64,000 nucleotides of DNA, from NCBI RefSeq assembly GCF_032884065.1, contig NC_088864.1, positions 20,105,999 through 20,169,998 on the forward strand. Direction: 5' to 3'. Source of the DNA: Artemia franciscana. Its lineage: Eukaryota > Arthropoda > Branchiopoda > Anostraca > Artemiidae. Of this stretch, positions 48,680 through 61,324 are shown piece by piece. How positions within the stretch are numbered: position 1 is the stretch's first letter; each line of letters begins with the position of its first letter. The position numbers and the translations under genes were made by a program. The notes under the pieces are model-generated. The model was not told where the DNA came from. It did no database searches and saw only the letters and a program-made list of their open reading frames with translations.

Positions 48680-48975
48680 AAAAAGCGTCTTTTTTTAACT
48701 AGAAGTAAACAGTGACATTGAAACTTAAATCCAAAAAAAATTATTCCGTTTATAAAAGGGGCTGTCCCCTCCTCAACACCTCGCTCTTTACGCTAATATT
48801 TTACTCTTTGTCACAACTCTGCTTTTTTAAACAATGAAAAACTTTAGCGTAAAGAACGAAGCCCTGAGGAGAAGAAAGCTCCATTTATATATGGAATAAT
48901 TTCCGTTCGTTTTAAGTTTTAATGTTGCTCCTTACTTTCAGTTAAAAAAAACTCTTTTTTTTTAATTTAATCGTG
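48680..48975 (+). repeat. Foldback-headed repeat family, head only
   Basis: Both palindromic arms are present (aagtaaacagtgacattgaa and the complement ttaagttttaatgttgctcc), but the body is missing. It lies in the loop of the large inverted repeat. Confidence 0.8.
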
Positions 48976-49079
48976 TGCGGCGCAATAGTGCTGCCTAAGT
49001 AAATAACGATGATAGCATACTGTATTATGTTCTTTTTTGCCTTAGACCCCGGCACTTCGTATCGAAGGAGTTGTCGTAA

Positions 49080-51290
49080 AAATTTCAAATGGGCTCATTT
49101 GGTCAAAAATTGAAATAACTAGTGTCCTTTTTAATAGTCGAAAGTGATTGTACATCAAATATCCCCCCTCCCACGCTCACCATTTCTCCAAATCCATCTT
49201 TAAAAAAATTGAAATAGTCATTTTGATCAACGTAGTTGAAAATTCCAAAGATTATGTTTTTGGAGGATGACAAACCCCCGCAGTCCTCAAGGCGAAGGTA
49301 TAAGTTAAAACCTAGGGGCACTTAAGGTTTTACTGCTGACGATGGGCACTGTATATGTGTCTGAAATATCCAGCTAAAATTTATAAATTTTAAATTGTTT
49401 CACTGTGAATTAAAAGGTTTCATACCTATTTTGAACCTTTATATTTTCTTCATGGAAAGGTAGTGTGGTCTTCGAATTTATCTACGTCGAAAGTAATCGG
49501 AGGATGAATACCCCTCCCCCACGCCCATCATTTTCTAAAACACTTTCCAATCAAAATTGAGATACCCGTTTTGTTCAACGTAGTTGAAAGGCCTGTAAAT
49601 TATCTTTTTTAGGATGACTAATCACCCCCTGCCCTCAGGTCAGAGGTTTTAAGTTATGGCCTGGGGGTATATAAGGTTTTTATAGAACGCATAGCTTATG
49701 AACTTGGGAGGGAACTCTTTGGATTGTTAATCAGTAGCTCTAGTGCTCTTTTTAAGAGTCCGAGGAAAAGGAAGGCAGCAACTGCCCCCCCCCCCTCCCA
49801 CACACACACCTGTCGTATTGTCCCAAAATGTATCTAATAGAAATTTGTAGACATCAATTTTATTCAAAATAGTCTAAATATCAAATAAAAAGGCTTTTGG
49901 GGTGAAACAAACCCCCAGAGGCAGGGGGCAAGGGTTGTAAGTTTTGCTCTGGGGACATTTACGGTTTTTTAAGGAAGGGATGGTTGTATAAACTTGTAGA
50001 GGAGGCTTATTTGGTCGAAATTTGTAAGTTCTATTTCCCTTTTGAAGTCAAAAGTGATGGAGGGCAGCAAGCCCTCCAACTACCCCTCTTCATCAAATGA
50101 ATCTGATTAAAATTGCGAGATAGTAATTTTGCTCAAAATAGTCCAAAGAACATATAACAACGCCATTAGGGTTGACAAAACCCTTAGTGCCCTGTGGATA
50201 AGGCTGTAAGTGATGCCTGGGTGATTGATCGTATAAACTTCAGATAGGGATAATTTGATTTGAAATTGGAATTTATAGTTCCCCTTCAAAGAGTCAAAAG
50301 TGATATGAGAGCAACCAGCCCCCCCTCCCCACACGCTCATCAATTTCTCAAAGACGTCCAATAGAAATTTGGAGATAGCAAATTTGTTCATTGTAATCAA
50401 AGGGTCTGGAAATTATGTCTTTGAGGAAGCCACACCCCCCTCAACTCTCAGGGCAAGGGTTGTAAGTTATGCCCAGGGAACATTTAAAGTTCTTTATAGA
50501 AAGGGTAGTCGTATATACTTCGGAGGGGACTTATTGGATTGGTAATCCGAATGCCTAGTGTCCTTCTTAAGAGTCAAAGTGATCTGAGGGCAGCTATCCC
50601 TCCCCCAGCACGTGTGTTTTCCCAAAATATATCGAACAAAAAATTTAAGACAGTCATTTTATCCAAAATAATCAAAAGATCATATAACAAGGTTTTTGGG
50701 GTTGATACAAACCACCAGAGCGTGTAGGCGAGGATTGTAAGTCATGCCGCAGGGCAGTTAAGGTTTTTATGGAAGGGATGGTAGTTTAACAGTAGAAGAG
50801 AATCGTTTGGTTGAAAGTTGGAAGTTCTAGTTCCTTTTTAAGCATTAAAAGAAATGGAGGGTATTTCGCCGCCCCCCTTCTCCGACAACGCCTCTTTTCA
50901 CCAAATGCACCAAGATTGAAATTATGAGATAGCAATTTTGTTCAAAATGCTCCAAAGAACATATAACCATACCTCTAGGGTTAGAACGACCCCCAAGAGC
51001 CCTGGGGACATATAAGGCTCTTACGGAATGGATGGTTGTATAAAATTAAGATGGATCTCATTTCATTTTAAAGTGGAAATTAGAGTGCCCCTTTTAAAGT
51101 CAAAGTAATTTGAGAGAAACCAATCCCCTCCCCCTACGCGCAACATTTTCCATAATAAACATCCAAATAAAGTTTTGAGACATCAATTTTTTCAGCAAAA
51201 GCTTAGTAATTGTGTGTTTGGGGATATCAACCCCCCCCCCCACCCCCTGAAGCCTCAGGGCAAGGGCTACAAGTTTACGTTTACGTTTAG
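49080..51290 (-). repeat. Tandem array of 8 units derived from the foldback-headed repeat body
   Basis: Eight degenerate units, spaced about 240-345 bp, each with gagatag(c)ca, ttttgttcaacgtagt, a gatgactaaccccc-like stretch and gggcaagggttgtaagtt. These match the reverse complement of the body of the foldback-headed repeat near 26690-26830. A segment of the transposon has therefore been amplified in tandem. No coding sequence. Confidence 0.8.
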
Positions 51291-51509
51291 TATGTGCTAT
51301 TGATAAAGATATTCATGTTTGACTTCTACTTTCCCAAACTACGAAGGGCATTAAGATGAGTCTTTCAGGGAATGTTGAGGGGAGTATTAAACTGAATCAT
51401 AACATGTTATGTGTATATGGGTTATCCAAAGGATGTAACTCAGAAATGACTGAGTGTATTAAATTGTAATTATTAGGAAATGATAAGACTGATGATCAAT
51501 TGACCAAAA

Positions 51510-53290
51510 GGCAGTATTTGCACGCTATTACTACTACAACTACTGCTACCTCTACTCCCACCACAGGTTCTATCACTAGTACCGCTACTATTACTAAAAC
51601 TAATACTTTTGCAGTGAGTACTAAGGCTGTAGATATTAAAAAAAAAAAAAAACTGAAAAACGCTGAGGGGCAATTTGAACTAGATCAATGTACATTATGT
51701 GTATACAGATTGATGATACGTTCGTATCAGCAATGTTTTTGGAACGGCTTATCATACCAAGAGGAAACTTCAGTGGCATCAGGAGTAGGATGCTCAGTTG
51801 ATCAAAGGGAAAAATTTATCTGTTACTACTGCTATTAATACTGCTGCTACTACAGTTGCTACTAATAATTATGAACTATCACTGCTACTTACTGTCCTAT
51901 TTTTACCGCTACTACAATGATACTAGTATAATTAAGGTTACACGTTTAAGGGTGAAAATTTGACAAAATATTGAAGAAGAACTTGAACTAAATCAAAACA
52001 TACAATGCGCACGCAGATTGTCAAAAGGTTGTATCTCTAGAATTTATTTAGCTATTAAGTTGAATCTTTCGGAGAATGCTTAGGGGCGATCAATTGACAA
52101 AAAAGGTAATATATGGATGCCACTACTAACACTAACACCACTGCTACTGTTCCTTATGCTCCTATCGCTACTAAACTATTCCAACTCCAACTACAAGTTC
52201 AATTGCATCAACTTGTAAAGCTTAGAGTAATAAGGTGAAAAGGGCGTCAAAAGGGTGTCAAAAGCGCACATCAACAATGTTTTTGGAACGGCTTAACGCG
52301 TCAAGGTGAAAGTTACGGGGCATCATGTAAGCGATATTCAACTCACCAAAGGACATTAACCACAAGCTACTGCCACTAATAATACCACTGCTACTACTGA
52401 TACTGCTACTGCCAATAAACATTAACGCTGCAACTACTTCTACTACCACCGAAACTGCTGTGATAATAGTACTATTAAGGCTAAATCTCTGAAGGTAAAA
52501 TTTGAGAGAACATTGATGGTAAATTCCAACTAACAAGAGACACTATATGCATTTAGATTGTCAAAATAGCGTATCTTAAGAGTTGTTTGGTGGATTAAAT
52601 TGGAACTCTCAGGGAATACTTAAAGGGGAAGATCAATTGACCAAAAGGCAATATGTGTGCATCACTAATAATACTACAACTACTGCAACACTTACTAGTT
52701 CTACTACTGCTATTATTATTGCTTCAATCACTACTTCTATCGCAACTACTTATAAGGCTTAGGGCATTAAGAAAAAAATTCATAAAGTATACGAATGTAC
52801 AGGTTAAAAAAGAGCAAATTGACGATATCATAGCAATAGCTAATTGCTTTAAGCTGAGTGGTTATACTACTGATGTGACTACTATTAAAAGTATGCCTAA
52901 GGGTATGAAGGTCAAATTTTAAAAGAATATTTCTAGAAAATTCTGTTATACGGATTTCAACCTGCCATTCGTATGCAGGTTGTCAAAAGACATATCAGCA
53001 GTATCTTAGGAACCGTTTCGCATGTGAAATTATAACTTACAACGCTTCTTGTGGAGGATGTTGAACTAACCAAATAACAATATTTGCATCATAATACTAC
53101 TGCCTCCACTCCTACAGCTAAAACTACTGCTACTATTATTATTGTTATTGCTACTACTACTGCTAAAACTGAGGCTAATACTATTAACTATTCTCGTCAT
53201 TGCTACTACTATAACTACTTGTACTAGTAGTACTACTAATAAATCTATGGGTCTTAAGGCGAAAATTTTGGACAATATTGTAACTGAATA
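51510..53290. repeat. Large inverted repeat, right arm
   Basis: Inverted counterpart of 46826-48590. It ends about 325 bp upstream of ninjurin terminal exon B. The ORFs at 51500-51838, 52653-52922 and nearby are triplet-repeat artefacts. Confidence 0.88.
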
Positions 53291-53615
53291 TCGCTGCAGA
53301 GTTAGTAAAATCCATCCTATTTGAAAGTGGGAGCTGGAAATGGAAAGTCTTGAATGGATCCCAAATTGCTAATTTACGGAGAAGTATAAAAGCTTGAAAC
53401 TTGACTCCTTTGGCGTTACAGCAGTCGATGTTACCTTTGTCGGGCTCAGTAATGTTATTTCTAAGATAACAATAGGACTGGATTTGCGAGTAGATGAACA
53501 GTTTTCATCCCTAGTTATTTTGTCACTTTCAGTTATTGAGTTTTGAATTTTTATACATTATCAGAATTGAAGTATTTTTTTTTTTCACCAAAAATTTTCA
53601 CTTACACATTTTCAG

Positions 53616-53840
53616 GTCTTCATTGGTCTATTGTTTATAGTCATTGGCGGACTGAACATCGACAATCCTAAGCATCATCGAGCAGCGAATATTTGCAATG
53701 ATGTTAGTGTCTTATTGGTGTTCGTCCTACTAGTAGTCAACGTGATTATATCCACGTTTGTTATTCAGCATTCAGATTCATTGAATGTTATTACTTTGAA
53801 TTTAATTGATTCTAAGAATTTGACTAAAGTAGGAAAGTGA
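53616..53840 (+). CDS. NINJ: Ninjurin, alternative terminal exon B
   Basis: Acceptor cacattttcag (AG at 53614-53615), phase 0, matching the donor at 38028. It encodes 74 residues and TGA 53838-53840. It starts VFIGLLFIVIGGLNIDNPKH, followed by HRAANICNDV and VLLVFVLLVVNVIISTF. The N-x-D/N-P-x-H-x-x-A loop and the V-V-N-x-x-I-x-x-F helix are closer to classical ninjurins than exon A. The tail of about 26 residues is polar and ends KVGK. Isoform B would be 158 residues. An aataaa at 54387-54392 is a plausible polyadenylation signal. The exon lies 15.6 kb after the shared donor, beyond the large inverted repeat. The short Met at 53631 sometimes suggested for this frame is internal to the exon, not a start. 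Confidence 0.92.
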   Translation, partial: VFIGLLFIVIGGLNIDNPKHHRAANICNDVSVLLVFVLLVVNVIISTFVIQHSDSLNVITLNLIDSKNLTKVGK

Positions 53841-54417
53841 AGTTACTAATTTATCTGGTTGAAAAGTACAATAATGTTTTTTGTTTTTTTTTTTAACTCG
53901 GAAATCCCGTGGCATTTGTATAGCTCTGTAACTGCCTCTTAATAGGGATCTTATAAGTATGAAGGGGAAGACTGGTTGTTTGCTTCCTTCTTTAAAAGAC
54001 CAAAATATGCATAGATATATTTTATTGCACCCGGAAGAAATATGGCAGTATAGTGGGATTTTTTTCAGGTCTTCACCCTCTCTTTCCTTTTTGAGAAATG
54101 TGTGTATATTTTTCCCTTAAAGCATTTTCTACAGGCACAAATTCTTCAGTTGATATGGATTTCCCTACAGGTCGGGAGAAGATTTTCGTCCAATATAGTT
54201 TAATAAAAATCAGTTATTTTGTTACATTTGGGAATAATAATGGTTTTCTGTATTTGTTTTTATTTTCGTTCTTGAAAAAACGTGTGTATTTCTTATCTAT
54301 AAAATTTTCTTCTAAGTATTCATAGCACAGAAGATATGGATCTCCTTTTCTCTTTTCATAGGTGCGAGAGATTTATGCTTTTTCGAAATAAAACCTGGAC
54401 ACTTCTCTGTAAAAGAC
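53841..54417 (+). other. Ninjurin isoform B 3' UTR and flank
   Basis: AT-rich with no convincing ORF. It contains aataaa at 54387-54392, 547 nt after the stop codon, probably the polyadenylation signal. Confidence 0.55.
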
Positions 54418-56480
54418 TGTTTTTATGGCACTTGGTACTAACCAAGTGACATATAGCGATCGAAAATTCTGTCGGTCTGTCTGTTTGTCGGTCTGTCGGT
54501 CTGTTTGTCCCGGTTTTGCTACTTTAGGCACTTCCAGGTAAGCTAGGACGATGAAATTGGGCAGGCGTATCAGAGACTGGACCAGACTAGATTAGAAATA
54601 GTCTTTTTCACGATTTGACCATCTGGGGGGGGGAGTGGAGGGTCGCTTTATTCGAAAAAATAGAAAAAATGAAGTATTTCTAACTTACGAACGGGTGATG
54701 GGATCTTAATGAAATTTGATGTTTGGAAGAATATAGTGTCTCAGAGCTCTTATTTTAAATCCCGACCAGATCCGGTGACATTGGGGGGAGTTGGGGGGAA
54801 CCTAAAATCTTAGAAAACGCTTAAAATGGAGGGATCGGGATGAAACTTGGTGGGAAAAATAAGCAGAAGTCGTAGATTCGTGATTGACATAATCGGAACG
54901 GATCCGTTCTCTTTGGGTGAGTTGAGGGAGGGGGTTAATTCTGAAAAATTAGAAAAAATGAGGTATTTTTAACTTACGAAGGAGTGATCGGATCTTAATG
55001 AAATTTGATTTTTGAAAGGATACCGTGTCTCAGAGCTTTTATTTTAGATTCCGACCGGATCCGGTGACATTGGGGGGAGTTCGGGGGAGGGACCTAAAAT
55101 CTTGGAAAACGCTTAGAATGGAGGGATCGGGATAAAGCTTGGTGGTAAAAATAACCAGAAGTCCTAGATATGTGATTGAAATAACCGGAACGGATCCGCT
55201 CTCTTTGGAGGAGGAGGGTTAAATCTGAAAAATTAGAAAAAATGTGTTATTTTAGACTTACGAAAGAGTGATCGTATCTTAATGAAATTTCATATTTAGA
55301 AGGAACTTGAAACTCAGATCTTTTATTTTAAATCCCGACCGGATCCAGTGTCATTAGGGGGATGGGGCGGAAATTTTGGAAAACGCTTAAAGTGGAGAGA
55401 TCAAGATGAAACTTGGTGGAAAGAATAAGCACAAGTCCACGATAGGTGACTGACATAACCGGACCGGATCCGCTCTCTTTGTTGGAGTTGGGGGGGGGTG
55501 AGTAATTCGGAAAAATTAGAAAAAATGAGGTATTTGTAACTTACGAACGGGCGATCAGATCTTAATAAAATTTTATATATAGAAGGATGTTGTGCTCTAG
55601 AACTCTCATTTTAAATCTCGACCAGATCTGGTGACATTGAAGGGAGTTGGAGGGGGATACCGGAATTCTTGGACATGAGAATCGAGGTATCTTACGAATG
55701 GGTGATTTTGATCTTAATGAAACTTGATATAGAGAAGAATCTTATGTCTCAGATGCTTCATTTTCAATTCGAATCGGATCCAGGGACATAGAGGGTTGGA
55801 GGGGGAAACAGAAATCTTGGAAACCGGAAATCTTGGAAAACCCTTAGAGCGGAGAGATCGGGATGAAACTTGATGCGAAGAATAAGCACAAGTTATAGAT
55901 ACGAGATTGACATAAATTGGTACGGATCCTTTCTCTTTGAGGGAGCTGGGGGTTGTTAATTTGGAAAAAATCAGAAAAATTGAGGTATTTTTAACTTAAG
56001 AACGGATGACCGGGTTTTAAAGAAATTTATATTTAGAAGGAACTTATGTCTCAGAGCTCTTATTTCAAATCCCGACCAGATCTTTTGACATTGGGGGTAG
56101 TTGGACGGGGAAACCGGAAATCTTGGAAAACGCTTATAAACGTCGTAGATACGTGATTGACGTAACCGGACTGGATCTACTCTCTTTGGTGGAGTTAGGT
56201 GGTGGGGTTCAGTGCTTTGGGGAGTTTGGTGCTTCTGGACGTGCTAGGACTATGAAAATTGGTAGGCGTGTCAGGGAGCTGCACAAATTGACTTAATAAA
56301 GTCGTTTCCCCCGATTTGACCATCTGGGGGGCTGAAGGGAGAGGACAAATTAGAAAAGTTGAGGTATTTTTAACTTACGAGTGGGTGATCGGATCTTAAT
56401 AAATTTTAATATTTAGAAGGACCTCGTGACTCAGAGCCCTTATTTTAAATCCCGACCGGCATTAAGCCTCTGATTTTCCT
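54418..56480. repeat. G-rich tandem-unit repeat, copy 3 (about 7 units)
   Basis: Same family as 2684-4990, with the start palindrome cttggtactaaccaag (one change), a gtcggtctgtttgtcggtct stretch, units with gtctcagagctcttatttta, and the end ccggcattaagcctct. The sequence after the end continues with tatgagcgcttggctctt twice, so the family probably extends to about 56590, and the ORF 56495-56722 is repeat-derived. Confidence 0.9.
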
Positions 56481-56590
56481 TTTAAACCAATCTATTGATT
56501 CTTAGAATTTTGCTAGAGCTCATGCCGTATGAGCGCTTGGCTCTTCCGATTTCGTCACAAGTGCCATATGAGCTCTTAGCTCTTGTTCAA

Positions 56591-58799
56591 TACCCCGTTC
56601 TTTTTGACAAATTCATGTACGGTTTTCTCTTTCAACATTTTGTGACCCTAAATTTATCCGTACCTGTCATAAACAAGCTTACCTTTATCCAGCAAGAAAG
56701 GAATGAATTGTTTCAACACTAATAAATTTTTCGGCAACGGTGATACCAATTTGTATTACAATACAAGCGGACACAGATCCAGCCCTGAAGATGGGAGGAA
56801 GGAACAGACTATTTTTATTAGGCGTTGTATTAGAGATGGGAAAGAATTAGAAATAAATACTTTTTAGGCAGATCTTCCATCGGGTTTGAGGGGATTCAAT
56901 ATCATAAAGAATAGGCCTATTTTGTCCATTATAAACTTTTTTATTTTGTGGAGCCAAACTCTGTAGATTTGATTGGGTGGTCTTGCCATAACTTATATAG
57001 CTTGGATAAGGGATCCTAATAAAAGGCAGACAACTAAGTCGACATCTACATTCCCTGAAACCTTAGAAAAACCTTAAAACGTCCCTTGTTTTGTGCCAGA
57101 CATAGATGTTTTTAGTTTTATAGAAACCTATATCATTAGGAAGTGTAAATTTACTTTTTGGTCAAACAGAGCGGTATTTTTTATTTAAAATTCGAGAAAG
57201 GATTGTCCCTAAAAACGTTCTAGCATACATTCTAGGAAAATGCCATCAATCACCTCCAAAGAAATGTAATTTGAACAATGTGGCTGCTCTTTGAATTTTC
57301 TGTGGTGCAAAGCACTTTGATAGAAACTTTGCTGACACAATTCTATGTTTCATTAGTAAAATTTTATGATCAAATCATCCCCGTAGGTTTCAATGATAAT
57401 TATTACCCTGGGAAAATTAGCTAATTGACCTTTTTCGTTTGAGACAGTCAGCCGACATTGATGTCGGCTGATATTTAAAATGATATTTAAGGTGTTGAAT
57501 CCTTTTGAGAGAATAATTTAATAGGGAGTCCTCTGACTATAAGTACATTATTAAACTCAGGGTCTGTAGCGATCTGACCTTGCAGTTTTTAATTGCAGTA
57601 TTCCTTAGTAAACCAACTGCACCTTTTCAAACATCAATTGGCGTCTAAACCTATAGCCAGTCAATGTGGAACTATAAGGAAGAGGCTGGGCAAGTCTTGA
57701 AGTGGAACGCAATATTTGATCGCTGATTGGGACTGAACTTGGGCCAAATTCGTCGGAAAAAATAAAAAATGTACGTACATAGGATTAAGGGTGTCTCCTG
57801 GCGTGCGCTCCACCCAAATGTCAAGAATTTACCATCGTCCCTTGAATTCCCCATTTGTTCATGCAGTTCACCAATTATTTGGTTTTTTGGCTTTCCCCCT
57901 TTCCTCACTTGAGAGACAAAGCAAAATCTAAACTTATGGAAGAAGTCTTCATCGAGTGTTTCAATATGGACACCAATGCGTTAAATTTCTTAAAGGAAGG
58001 ACAATCAAACCTAACCACCCGTAAAAGATGACTGACACCTGGCTGTTGTTAAATTTTGGAGAGCTGAATGCTCAAGCGAAAATGACTATTTTTGCCAGGA
58101 ATTATATCATTTCTGCTTATAAAGTTGCCGCCTATATTTTGAAGCAGCGGTACGCTCTGGAAGTTAGTTGATTAATTTGTGTCGGCATCGACCAATGGCA
58201 GTATTGTGCCAATCTTGACATATGTTCGAATTACAAGTAGTCAAATTTATTTCAAAGGACAATTTCAATTATTGTTTAAATCCTGATTTTTTTCAGGACC
58301 ATGTCTATTTTAATATTCTGATTTAATTGTTGCAAAAAAAAACACAACTACTAACCTTATTTCTATTGTAATCCTGCGTGTAACACAGCAAAGGAATTTT
58401 GGGGTTCGAGTTCTGTCGTCGCTGATTATTTGATTTGGACCGAGGGTTAATGACTTGACCCTGTAAACTAAGGCAGAGTTAATGCAGCTCTTAATGGCTA
58501 CTCGGAGAGACCTGAGGAAGGTAAAGAGAAAGGGTATACGGAAGCAAAGGATGGGGGCCCCCAATCCTTATTATAAATTATAAATGAAGAGCGATGAAAT
58601 GGAGATCAGCACTATCGGTTTGGTGTAGAGTCTAGTGCCTATACCTTTAAGGTTTTCGTTCATATTATGTACGAAATATATATAATACAGCTTTCCAACA
58701 GGCCTATCCTGCAATTTCAAAGTAAGTTATCGGGTATTAAGCTATTCCTGATAATGTTTATATGTGTTCAAAGACAGTACTGTCCTGTTTCTTAAACGG
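56591..58799. other. Non-coding, no gene recognised
   Basis: Small ORFs of about 80 residues on the - strand (57672-57908, 58310-58564) have no motif. A perfect hairpin lies at 57448-57471. Confidence 0.4.
57448..57471. repeat. Perfect 11-bp stem hairpin
   Basis: tcagccgacat and its exact complement around a 2-nt loop (tg). GC-rich against the surroundings. No T-run follows. Confidence 0.85.
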
Positions 58800-59375
58800 T
58801 CACTTTACTCAAGCGTTCATGTTTCTTAAAAATCTCTAGTAAATGAACGTACGTTAAAATTTGATAAACAATCAAAAGGAAACTTGGAATTATTTCATAA
58901 GTTATATTCAATTCTCTTGAATTTCTTTTGTAACGATCAAATTTTCAATTAATATCAATGTAAACATTTTTCGAAGAAACTGAAGACAGACGAGTGTCAT
59001 CAGCAAATTTATTGGTTACAGTAGTATAAGAAATACAGGTGCTGGACCACATCATTTCAATTTCATTTCAATTCAGTTAAATAAGCTGGAGCTTATTTTC
59101 AATTGAATTCACACCATTTTAAATGAAAATTTCTAACATTTTACAATTTCCCATCATGAGCTTTAAGATCAAAACAGGTCTTGTGAAATGAAAAATTGAT
59201 GCATATTTTCCTTATTCAATACTTCATATATGCTACGGATAAATATAACAATTTAATAAAATTCAATATTTAGTGGATAGTTCCTTATCAATATCTAGAT
59301 AATTATTATATCTTTCCCTTTTCTTTCAATAATCTTTGAAATCAGACCTTGGTCTATTTTTTTTTTCAGGATCAG

Positions 59376-59558
59376 CTACTCTAGAATCAAAACGCTCAGG
59401 TGCAAATGGATCAACCATTTTACCTTTAAAATCAATAGTGATAACAATTTATTTCCATATTTAATTGTAACAAATTTAATTGCTTTAATTGTATATTTCA
59501 TTCCCATGTCTAAATCTTCTTTCCCAATGCTTGAAATATATTTATTTTCCAATTTCAT
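59376..59558 (-). CDS. Small Maverick-associated ORF, unknown function
   Basis: 60 residues with the stretch MGMKYTIKAIKFVTIKYGNK, then a run of Leu. This resembles a small protein that I associate with such elements, possibly an OB-fold-like DNA-binding protein, but the identification is weak. It ends in a frame that has probably shifted (leucine-rich nonsense). Confidence 0.4.
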   Translation of the reverse strand: MKLENKYISSIGKEDLDMGMKYTIKAIKFVTIKYGNKLLSLLILKVKWLIHLHLSVLILE

Positions 59559-59899
59559 TTCGTTTAAAAGTTTCTTGATTTATTGGTTGATGACTTCATT
59601 TTAAAAAGATTTCTGAATCGGAAATAATTTATCTAACAAAATGATTTCCGACTAACGTTTAACCAACCTCGAAAAGCGCAAATGGTTCGAGCGCTTGACT
59701 CAGAAGAGAAATGTCTCAGGTTCAATTTTAGAAGCTTGCAACACTTTTGATCATTTCGTATATCAAATAAAACAAAAAAAGATTGTGTAAACCCTCCTTA
59801 CAGGCCAGCATGGCGAAGCTGGTAAAGCAATTGACTGATCATCGGTTGCAATCCAACAGATCTAGGGATGAATTGAAATAACTGAAATGAATTGAATTG

Positions 59900-60200
59900 A
59901 TTTAAGAAATAATTTAAATCCTCTTCATCGTACCAACCATTGGGTATGACAACATTTACCCATTCATTATTATTTTTTCCCTATATTCAAACGTATTGTT
60001 TATAAATTGATCACTACTACTATACCTTGAATATCATAGTATACTTTGAGTTAAAGCTATTTCATAATTAGAGTTTCGATCTAATGTGATCAGATTACTT
60101 GTATAAGACTGTTTAATTTTACTTTTGTTTCCACTAATAATAATCAGCACTATCTTTAGATTATAATTAACTGAATTTATCGGTGTAACAATACTATCAA
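59900..60200 (-). pseudogene. Fragmented Maverick-associated protein
   Basis: Read on the - strand with stops, the stretch shows pieces of a jelly-roll-like protein seen with such elements in other animals (short marker YEIALTQSIL). Its role is unknown, possibly structural. Too broken for a firm call. Confidence 0.35.
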
Positions 60201-60229
60201 AAGAATATCACAATATGGCATACCACAAT

Positions 60230-60911
60230 CCTCAACATCGAATAATGCACGGTTAAAGGACTTTGGCTCGGAATAATCAAATAATCAAACCATTTGAAAT
60301 AATCAAAATCATATATTAGAAAAGCAGTTTTCTTCATAAAATTCAAATTGTGACATAGTTGTTATAAATAGTTTTAGAGGCATTTTTCTTAATAATTTTA
60401 TTTTTGATTAATGAATTAAGCAGGTTAATAGCTTCATATCTCACTTCCTGAAATGTATTTCTGGCAGTTCTGTTACCTAGCAAACTGTATCATTTTTCAA
60501 TCATATCATTTGCATTAATGTAAATCCCAATTCCTTAGTGAGGATACATAACATTAGGTTATCTTAAATAGCTTTTAATCTTCTTTTGTAGATTTTTACG
60601 CAATGAGACTTTTTTCTAATTCACCAGATTTCAAACGTTTCATCTTTCTTCCATATCTTTGCTAAGTGTTCCTGATTCATCTGTAGTCTGTTTTAAATAT
60701 TGATAATTTTCTAAATAAAAACTAGGCATTTTAAAATAGAATCCCTTAGGATTATAATCCTCATTGCTTTCTCTCAATTTTCATCTTTCAGAAAATTGAC
60801 ATTAGCAATGAAATTCGGTTTATTCGGTGGTAAATTATCTTGATTTGATTGAGCTTGATTGCTTGCGTGATAACTTGCTGCGTTGCTTAAATATTGATCC
60901 AGTTGAAATCG
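60230..60911 (-). pseudogene. Unidentified broken frames within the element
   Basis: Several short frames on the - strand, such as NTFQEVRYEAINLLNSLI, alternate with stops. They look like decayed coding sequence, possibly of a capsid-region gene, but I cannot assign it. Confidence 0.35.
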
Positions 60912-61118
60912 TTATCTTAAATAAGTGTCATTTTCATGCAATTTATTGGTAATCATATTTTTATTTTTATCTTTTGCTTCAACGATTGGAGCACACACCT
61001 TTTCAGCATAGTCACAAAATTCAGCTTGCTCTAAGGCACGTTTTTGAACCGTATTTCTTTGTATTTCCCTCCTTTTCACAATATTTGCTAGTAGTTTATT
61101 CGACTTTACAGGATCCAT
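60912..61118 (-). CDS. Small charged ORF in the element
   Basis: 68 residues, Lys/Glu/Ala/Asn-rich, starting MDPVKSNKLLANIVKRREIQ. It has an intact start and stop and lies between the integrase remnant and the broken frames of the left block. It has no family that I recognise and is probably an element gene. Confidence 0.45.
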   Translation of the reverse strand: MDPVKSNKLLANIVKRREIQRNTVQKRALEQAEFCDYAEKVCAPIVEAKDKNKNMITNKLHENDTYLR

Positions 61119-61324
61119 TCATAGAATGAAAGTTTTTATTCTATCGGTAGATAGCCTTTATAAAACGCCCTTACTTTTATCAATCCAACAAAATCACCAT
61201 CATTAGATTTGCTTCGGGATGGTTTTCGAACTTCAAAGTCAGTAAATAAATTAGTGCATACCTTCATAAGTTAGCGTTTTTTCACTTCCTTTTTTACTCC
61301 CTTCTATTTGTTTCATTACGATGG

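Noticed and set aside
46815..53324. Ser-rich, Thr-rich and Leu-rich ORFs on both strands
   Set aside because: They are products of TAG/CTA triplet repeats of the large inverted repeat.
56495..56722. 75-residue ORF with LLELMPYERLALP-like repeats
   Set aside because: It sits at the end of the third G-rich tandem repeat copy and contains a repeated tatgagc..ttggctctt unit, so it is repeat-derived.
59802..59870. tRNA-like sequence with a box A-like tggcgaagctgg
   Set aside because: The anticodon stem can be drawn (CTGATCA loop), but the T arm and box B do not fit and the acceptor stem does not pair.
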